DNA of 64,000 bases from JOPF136 sp035541255 (GTDB lineage: Bacteria > Acidobacteriota > Terriglobia > Acidiferrales > UBA7541). Made by a program: the position numbers and the translations under genes. The notes under the pieces were generated by a model that was not told the DNA's origin, ran no database searches, and saw only the letters and a list, made by a program, of their open reading frames with translations. This document shows, piece by piece, positions 59,361 through 64,000 of this stretch (positions are counted from its first letter, which is position 1; every line of letters starts with the position of its first letter). Location: NCBI GenBank assembly GCA_035541255.1, contig DATKNR010000006.1, positions 1-64,000 on the forward strand, written 5' to 3'.

Positions 59361-60005
59361 ATGTGGACCGCGAAAAACATCACCTACCCTGCCGTCGACA
59401 ATTATCTGTTCAGCCTGCTCCCGAAGAGCCATCCTGTGCTCCGCGAGATGGAGCGATACGCCTCCAAACGTGACATCCCCATCATCGCTCCCGCCGTCGG
59501 CCGTTTTTTCGCTCTCCTCGCGCAAATTTCCGGCGCAAAGCGCATTTTCGAAATGGGCTCTGCAATCGGCTATTCCACACTCTGGCTGGCCATGGGCGCG
59601 GGGCCGGGCGCGGAAGTGCATTATGCCGACGGCAGCGCCGACAACGCCCGCCGTGCGCACGCGTATTTCGAGCGTTCCGGCATGGCCGGCCGAATTCACA
59701 TCCACGTGGGCGTGGCCCAGGAGAAGCTCGCTGGAACTCCCGGCAAGTTCGACATGATTTTTATTGACGTGGATAAGGAGCAGTATCCCGATACGCTGCG
59801 CCTGGCCGTCCCGCGTATTCGCTCCGGCGGCCTGCTGCTCGCCGACAACACGCTGTGGAGCGGACGCGCCGCGCGCAAAGCGCCCCGCGGGGACGCCCGC
59901 ACGCGCGGCATCCAGCAATTCAACCGCATGGTCTATGCTTCGAAGGAATTGTTTCCGGTGATTGTGCCGTTCCGCGACGGCGTGACCATCTGCCGCAAGC
60001 TGTAG
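59361..60005 (+). CDS. Class I O-methyltransferase (family 3, COMT-like)
   Basis: 214-residue SAM-dependent O-methyltransferase of the catechol/caffeoyl-CoA type. Motif I is IFEMGSAIGYSTLWLAMG; the metal-binding acids are in MIFIDVDKEQYPD and ADNTLWSG. Acts on a catechol-like or related hydroxyl with a divalent metal; the substrate is not determined. It is in a likely operon with the UPF0173 gene (11 bases apart). Confidence 0.92.
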   Translation: MWTAKNITYPAVDNYLFSLLPKSHPVLREMERYASKRDIPIIAPAVGRFFALLAQISGAKRIFEMGSAIGYSTLWLAMGAGPGAEVHYADGSADNARRAHAYFERSGMAGRIHIHVGVAQEKLAGTPGKFDMIFIDVDKEQYPDTLRLAVPRIRSGGLLLADNTLWSGRAARKAPRGDARTRGIQQFNRMVYASKELFPVIVPFRDGVTICRKL

Positions 60006-60026
60006 CAGGGCGCAGCGGCCCGGCCG

Positions 60027-60944
60027 CTAGCGGAAAATATTCCGGACAATAAACATCAGGTTTGCGGGCCGCTCCGCCAACCGCCGCATGAAATAGGGAA
60101 ACCAGTCCCGGCCGTACGGAATGTACACGCGCATCCGGTAACCTTCGCGGATCAGCTCCCGCTGCAGGTCCGGACGGATCCCGTACAGCATCTGGAATTC
60201 GAATTTGTCCTTCGCGATTCCCTGCTCCCCGGCATACCGCTTCGTCGCCGCAATCATCGCCGGATCGTGTGTGGCGATCCCGTGGTACACGCCGCTGGGA
60301 AGCAGGATGCGCATCAACTTCACATAATTCGCGTCTACGTCGTGCTTCTCCGGGAAGGCGATGTCTGGCGGTTCCAGGTACGCGCCCTTGCACAGCCGGA
60401 TCCGGCAGTCCGCCGCCACGAGCGCACGAATGTCTCCTTCGCTACGGTGCAGGTAGGACTGGATTACCGTCCCCACCGCCGCCGACTCCCGCCTCAGCCG
60501 CAGCGCCATATCCACCGTCCGCTGCGTGTACGCGGACCCTTCCATATCCATCCGCACGAAATTGCCCAGCGACTCGGCGTGCTTCACGATCGGTAGCATC
60601 TGCTCCTGGCAAAACTCCGCGCCGAAATCCAGCCCCAATTGCGTAAGTTTCAGCGAGACGTTGGCATCCAGCTTTTCCTTCGCAATCCGTTCGAAGACGC
60701 CCAGGTACATCTCCCGTGCGCGTTCCGCCGCCTCCCGTGTGGCTACGTTCTCGCCCAGAAAATCCAGGGAAACTTTCAGGCCTGCGTCGTTCGCCGCGCG
60801 CGCCGCAGCCACGGCGTCGTCCAGTTCTTCTCCCGCCACAAACCGCCGTGCCGTCCGCCGCGCCAGGTGGTTGGACAGCACGAATCGTTTGGCCCGTGAG
60901 TTCTGCGCGAGCGCGATGAGCGTGCCGCGGATCATCGAGCGCAC
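60027..60944 (-). CDS. Proline dehydrogenase
   Basis: 305-residue FAD-dependent monofunctional proline dehydrogenase, oxidising proline to pyrroline-5-carboxylate. Barrel and flavin signatures: SLKLTQLG, RMDMEGS, IQSYLHRSE, CRIRLCKGAY and FEFQMLYGIRPDLQREL, ending with RVYIPYGRDWFPYFMRRLAERP. Residue count fits PutB/FadM-type enzymes (about 305). The start is a GTG at 60942-60944; an ATG at 60935 is close by. The P5C dehydrogenase partner is not in the window. Confidence 0.94.
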   Translation of the reverse strand: MRSMIRGTLIALAQNSRAKRFVLSNHLARRTARRFVAGEELDDAVAAARAANDAGLKVSLDFLGENVATREAAERAREMYLGVFERIAKEKLDANVSLKLTQLGLDFGAEFCQEQMLPIVKHAESLGNFVRMDMEGSAYTQRTVDMALRLRRESAAVGTVIQSYLHRSEGDIRALVAADCRIRLCKGAYLEPPDIAFPEKHDVDANYVKLMRILLPSGVYHGIATHDPAMIAATKRYAGEQGIAKDKFEFQMLYGIRPDLQRELIREGYRMRVYIPYGRDWFPYFMRRLAERPANLMFIVRNIFR

Positions 60945-61083
60945 GCCCAGTTTCTCGCGGACGTGGTAGCGCCCGCCTTCAGGCCGGCATTCCGCCTTGT
61001 CTCTTGGATCTTGGAGCTAAAAAGGTGGGTTGTTCTCCGGCTCTCCGCCGGTGCCGCCTCAAACGCCGCTCGCCCGCGACAAC

Positions 61084-62013
61084 TCAGTGGGTTGGTCCCC
61101 CCGATTCGAGAAAGCGTTCCGCTTCGAGCGCCGCCATGCAGCCCGACCCCGCCGCGGTCACCGCTTGACGGTACACGTGGTCCTGAACGTCTCCAGCCAC
61201 GAATACTCCCGGTACATTTGTTTTCGCGCCGTTTTTCGCCACCAGGTAGCCCGCCTCGTCCATGTCCAGCTTTCCGCGGAACACCTTCGTGTTCGGCTCG
61301 TGACCGATGGCTACAAACATCCCGTGCACAGGCAGGTCCATCGTCTTCCCGTTATTCGACTCGCGCAGCCGGATCGTCTCCACCGCGCCCTTCGAGCAGT
61401 CCAGCACGTCCGTCACCACGTATGGCGTCAGGAACTGGATTTTCTCGTTCTTCCGCGCGCGCTCCAGCATGATTTTCGACGCCCGGAACTCGTTCCGTCG
61501 GTGCACCACGGTCACTTTCGTCGCGAATTTTGTCAGGAAGATGGCTTCTTCCAGCGCCGTATCGCCGCCGCCGATTACCGCCACTTCCTTTCCGCGGTAA
61601 AAATAGCCGTCGCAGGTGGCGCACGTGGTCACGCCGTGACCCATCAGTTTCCGTTCGCTCTCCAGGCCCAGCAGCCGTGCGGAAGCGCCCGCCGCGACGA
61701 TCAGCGCCTCGCACTCGAATTTCTCCGCGCCCACTTCCACCGTAAACGGCCGCCGCCCCAGATCCACCGCGGTCACCACTCCCGCCCGGAATTTCGCTCC
61801 GAACCGCTGCGCCTGCTTCCGCATGTTTTCGATCAGGTCCGGGCCCATGATCCCGTCCGGAAATCCCGGATAGTTTTCCACCATCGTCGTGATGGTCAGC
61901 TGGCCGCCCGGTTCATGCCCGTCGATTACCAGCGGTGAAAGGTTTGCCCGCGCCGCATAGATCGCCGCCGTCAATCCCGCGCATCCGCTGCCGATGATGA
62001 TTACCTTCTCCAC
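61084..62013 (-). CDS. trxB: Thioredoxin-disulfide reductase
   Basis: 309-residue FAD- and NADPH-dependent reductase of thioredoxin. N-terminal FAD loop IIIGSGCAGLTAAIYAA, redox pair Cys131-Ala-Thr-Cys134 in TTCATCDGYFYRG, NADPH loop IGGGDTALEEA and the C-terminal FVAGDVQDHVYRQAVTAAGSG. It would feed electrons to thioredoxin and the peroxiredoxin at 24711. The ATG has GGAAGAGA upstream. Monocistronic; a palindromic repeat lies upstream. Confidence 0.95.
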   Translation of the reverse strand: MEKVIIIGSGCAGLTAAIYAARANLSPLVIDGHEPGGQLTITTMVENYPGFPDGIMGPDLIENMRKQAQRFGAKFRAGVVTAVDLGRRPFTVEVGAEKFECEALIVAAGASARLLGLESERKLMGHGVTTCATCDGYFYRGKEVAVIGGGDTALEEAIFLTKFATKVTVVHRRNEFRASKIMLERARKNEKIQFLTPYVVTDVLDCSKGAVETIRLRESNNGKTMDLPVHGMFVAIGHEPNTKVFRGKLDMDEAGYLVAKNGAKTNVPGVFVAGDVQDHVYRQAVTAAGSGCMAALEAERFLESGGPTH

Positions 62014-62083
62014 GATCTCTTCCCTCCGCGGCCATTCGATTCCCGCCGCGGCCTTCAGGTTGCGCGCCCGATTCTAGCATGGC

Positions 62084-62135
62084 GTCAGCATCCGACCAGG
62101 ATGCTGACCCTGAGCGAGCGGAGCGAGTCGAGGGG
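62084..62135. repeat. Palindromic dispersed-type repeat
   Basis: A perfect ten-base inverted repeat GTCAGCATCC/GGATGCTGAC with a five-base loop (62084-62108) runs into CCTGAGCGAGCGGAGCGAGTCGA-like sequence (62109-62135). The second part resembles a dispersed intergenic repeat found in several bacterial phyla including Acidobacteriota. It lies between trxB (start 62013) and the DUF971 gene (stop 62174). Confidence 0.55.
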
Positions 62136-62173
62136 CCACGTGCTACTGTCATTTTGTACCGCCGGATTCCCCC

Positions 62174-62578
62174 TCACTGCTTCCCGACGCCCGTTGCCGC
62201 CTTGCTGCATTCCTCGCACGGGCACACGCTCCTCAGGTATTCGAAGCTGTAGATTCCCGTCGTATGCCCGTCGCTGAAATCAATCTGGATGGCGTAATTC
62301 CCCACTGCTTTGGCCTGCCTCGCCGTGGGTTTCGGCTTGTACATCGGCAGCGAAGGCCCCATCCCAGGAAGCGTGGCCGGGGTGCCGCCGGGCACCGTGG
62401 CCATTGCCTTCTTCTCCCGCTCCTCGTTGCACGTGGCGCACGGGCATTGCTCGCGCAGGTACACGAAGTCGTAGTGGCTCGCGTGTCCGTCGCCCCATTC
62501 AATATCCACGCCGCTTCCTGTGGACACGTTTACCTTCACCGACGCCGGCCGCTTCCGCGGATCGAAGAACGTCGCCAT
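62174..62578 (-). CDS. Double DUF971 (GBBH-like N-terminal) domain protein
   Basis: 134-residue protein with two copies of the DUF971 motif: IEWGDGHASHYDFVYLREQCPCATC and then IDFSDGHTTGIYSFEYLRSVCPCEEC. Each has a CPCxxC zinc-like pair. DUF971 domains are also found at the N terminus of gamma-butyrobetaine hydroxylases, and stand-alone forms occur with Mrp/ApbC iron-sulfur carriers. The linker between copies is Pro/Gly-rich. It lies seven bases after the ABC-DtxR gene, so it may belong to the same operon. Confidence 0.88.
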   Translation of the reverse strand: MATFFDPRKRPASVKVNVSTGSGVDIEWGDGHASHYDFVYLREQCPCATCNEEREKKAMATVPGGTPATLPGMGPSLPMYKPKPTARQAKAVGNYAIQIDFSDGHTTGIYSFEYLRSVCPCEECSKAATGVGKQ

Positions 62579-62585
62579 CGTCCGG

Positions 62586-63671
62586 TCAGGTCCGCGTCTT
62601 TCCGTCGCCGCAGCACTCCCCCGGCGGAATGGGATTTCCGTGCGGACACGTTTTGGGGTGGTTCAGAAACGTGCAAATGCGCTCATCGAGCTCCGGCGAA
62701 ATGATGTGCTCGAACTTGCAGGCCTGGCTGCGCGCTTCCGGGTCGTCGATGCGGAACGTATCCGTGAACAGCCGCTCCGCCAGCCGGTGCCGGCGCACGA
62801 TGTCGCGCGCCCGCGCTTCTCCCGAGGCGGTCAGCGACACCTCCGAATCCTCCACCGCCACCAGGCCTGAATTCGCCATCCGGCCGAGCATGCGCATCGG
62901 ATCCAGCTGCCCCACCGTGCGCATCCGTTCCACCCGTGCCGGCGTCCCTTCCTCGCCGCAGATCCAGATTTGCTGCAGCATGTGATCGAACCGCTCCTGG
63001 TCGTCCGCCGAATACACCGTCACCTGCGACAGCCGGCCGTGCGCCAGTTCGATCCGCCGGTCAGCCAGCCGTCCGATCGATGGGTCGTGCGTCACCAGCA
63101 GGATTGTGTGACCCTGGGTGTGCAGTTCCCGCAGCAGGTTCACCACGATTCGTTCGTTCGCTTCGTCCAGGTTTCCCGTGGGCTCGTCCGCCAGAATGAT
63201 TTTCGGCTGGTTGATCAGCGCCCGTGCGATGGCCACGCGCTGCTGCTCTCCGCCCGAGAGCTGCGATGGCAGATGCGTCGCGCGTTCCCCCAATCCCACG
63301 CGCTCCAGGGATTCCTGCGCCTCCTGTTCGTCCGTCATGCTGTGGAAATACTGCGCCAGCATCACGTTTTCCAGCGCCGTGAGGTACGGAACCAGGTGGA
63401 ATTGCTGGAAGATGAAGCCCACCTTTTCCGCCCGGTACCGCGTCAGCCCGGCCTCGTCCATTTTCCCGATGTCCGCCCCGGCTACGAACACGCGTCCACT
63501 GGTCGGCGTATCCAGCCCGCCCAGGATGTTCACCAGCGTGGTCTTGCCCGAGCCGGACGGCCCCATGATGGCGATCCACTCCCCGGATTCCACCGCGAAG
63601 CTCAGGTCGTCCAGCGCGCGCACACCGCCGTATTCCTTCGTCACGTGTTCCGCAACCACCAGCGCGCTCAT
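62586..63671 (-). CDS. ABC transporter ATPase fused to a DtxR-like metal-dependent repressor
   Basis: 361-residue fusion. Residues 1-220 are a MacB/LolD-type ABC ATPase: Walker A GPSGSGKTT, Q-loop FIFQQFHLVP, signature LSGGEQQRVAIARAL and Walker B IILADEP. From about residue 225 the protein continues as a DtxR-family regulator: a winged-helix stretch (MLGRMANSGLVAVEDSEVSLTASGE) and the metal-binding region RRHRLAERLF, ACKFEHIISPELDE and CPHGNPIP. The Cys, Glu and His that bind metal in DtxR are preserved. The ATG at 63671 has GGGAG upstream and overlaps the permease stop by four bases. Gene coupling of transport and metal sensing in one chain is unusual. Confidence 0.9.
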   Translation of the reverse strand: MSALVVAEHVTKEYGGVRALDDLSFAVESGEWIAIMGPSGSGKTTLVNILGGLDTPTSGRVFVAGADIGKMDEAGLTRYRAEKVGFIFQQFHLVPYLTALENVMLAQYFHSMTDEQEAQESLERVGLGERATHLPSQLSGGEQQRVAIARALINQPKIILADEPTGNLDEANERIVVNLLRELHTQGHTILLVTHDPSIGRLADRRIELAHGRLSQVTVYSADDQERFDHMLQQIWICGEEGTPARVERMRTVGQLDPMRMLGRMANSGLVAVEDSEVSLTASGEARARDIVRRHRLAERLFTDTFRIDDPEARSQACKFEHIISPELDERICTFLNHPKTCPHGNPIPPGECCGDGKTRT

Positions 63672-64000
63672 TCGCTCTCCCTCAGCACGATCCCGGGCCG
63701 CACATGGCTCAGCAGACGCAGCGGCAGCGCCCCGACCAGCGCCACGGCCACCATCACCGCCAGGATCAAGGGGATCACCTCTAACCGCAGCGTCGTCGCC
63801 GTTCCGAACACCCGCCTCCCAATCCATGCGGAAAGCAGCGTGCCCAGCACCGCCCCGGTGATTCCTCCCGCCGCGCCCAACAATCCCGCTTCCGCGAGGA
63901 ACAGCCGGATGATCCGCGTCATTTCTCCGCCCAGCGCTTTCATCAATCCCACGTCGGCTCGCCGCTCGATGGCCAGCGCCAGCGTCGTGGCCAGCACGCA
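63668..64000 (-). CDS. ABC transporter permease (FtsX/MacB type), C-terminal part
   Basis: The C-terminal 110 residues of an FtsX-domain permease whose start lies beyond the window. The conserved LALAIERRADVGLMKALGGEMTRI segment and the following helices FLAEAGLLGAAGGITGAVLG and VIPLILAVMVAVALVGALP are typical of MacB-like or LolC/E-like permeases. It partners the ABC ATPase-DtxR fusion, overlapping it by four bases (ATGA). Cargo unknown; lipoproteins, peptides or metal chelates are possible. Confidence 0.88.
   Translation of the reverse strand, partial: CVLATTLALAIERRADVGLMKALGGEMTRIIRLFLAEAGLLGAAGGITGAVLGTLLSAWIGRRVFGTATTLRLEVIPLILAVMVAVALVGALPLRLLSHVRPGIVLRESE

Noticed and set aside
1..64000. 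tRNA, rRNA, CRISPR arrays, transposases or integrases
   Set aside because: No T-arm/acceptor pattern, ribosomal sequence, regularly spaced repeat or transposase motif was noticed on reading both strands; small RNAs could still be missed by eye.

Overview
The window is GC-rich bacterial chromosome, almost fully coding, with no rRNA, tRNA, CRISPR array, insertion sequence or phage gene that I could recognise. No gap between genes exceeds about 250 bases. The gene families suggest a member of the Acidobacteriota: a GTP-type PEP carboxykinase, a dehydrogenase-first FadN-type beta-oxidation enzyme, exported amidohydrolases in tandem, a membrane-anchored Ser/Thr kinase, MqnD of the futalosine menaquinone route, and short GGGGCTAAAGCCCC-type intergenic palindromes. 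This is inference from content; no marker gene such as 16S rRNA is present.

Layout. 1-779: start of a thiolase. 1000-1566: exported DUF2911 protein. 1585-6878: minus-strand cluster of an esterase, an ATP-grasp ligase, a GCS2-type carboxylate-amine ligase, an M29-type aminopeptidase and a second divergent ATP-grasp protein, the best candidate for an uncharacterised biosynthetic system. 7033-11575: three tandem exported amidohydrolases, only the middle one with visible metal ligands. 11815-19699: exported TPR protein, regulators (TetR, AraC), a membrane protein, a VOC protein, a methyltransferase and FadN. 19910-28292: patatin, UspA, PEP carboxykinase, peroxiredoxin, Nramp transporter, DUF3467, GNAT and a methyltransferase. 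28382-36026: Ser/Thr kinase, PilZ, VOC, CDGSH protein, then a complete CysM-Mec-CysO-MoeZ protein-thiocarboxylate cysteine pathway, and small conserved proteins. 36104-50879: mostly plus strand, with a receiver domain, BioY, an HExxH protein, MqnD, a MetE-like protein, GGT, a beta-propeller coupled to a second MoaD/ThiS-like protein, a TrmJ-like methylase, AsnRS, arginase and Ddl. 50916-64000: heptose kinase, Trm112, GH57, B3/4 protein, DUF309, ferredoxin, FdhD, two exported redoxins, UPF0173, O-methyltransferase, proline dehydrogenase, TrxB, DUF971, and an ABC ATPase fused to a DtxR-like repressor with its permease.

How the genes work together. Four-base or one-base stop/start overlaps tie several pairs or sets into translationally coupled units: GCS2/M29, the amidohydrolases, CysM/Mec/CysO/MoeZ, receiver/pilin-like, MetE-like/GGT, propeller/MoaD and permease/ABC-DtxR. 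Sulfur chemistry recurs: two ubiquitin-like sulfur carriers, a rhodanese, CysM, FdhD, GGT, a MetE-like protein and several thiol redox proteins. Several genes have a -10-like hexamer only 6-9 bases before the start codon and no Shine-Dalgarno sequence, which suggests leaderless transcripts. On the plus strand G exceeds C in most lines I sampled on the left and C exceeds G in most on the right, regardless of coding strand, so a replichore boundary may lie in the middle of the window.
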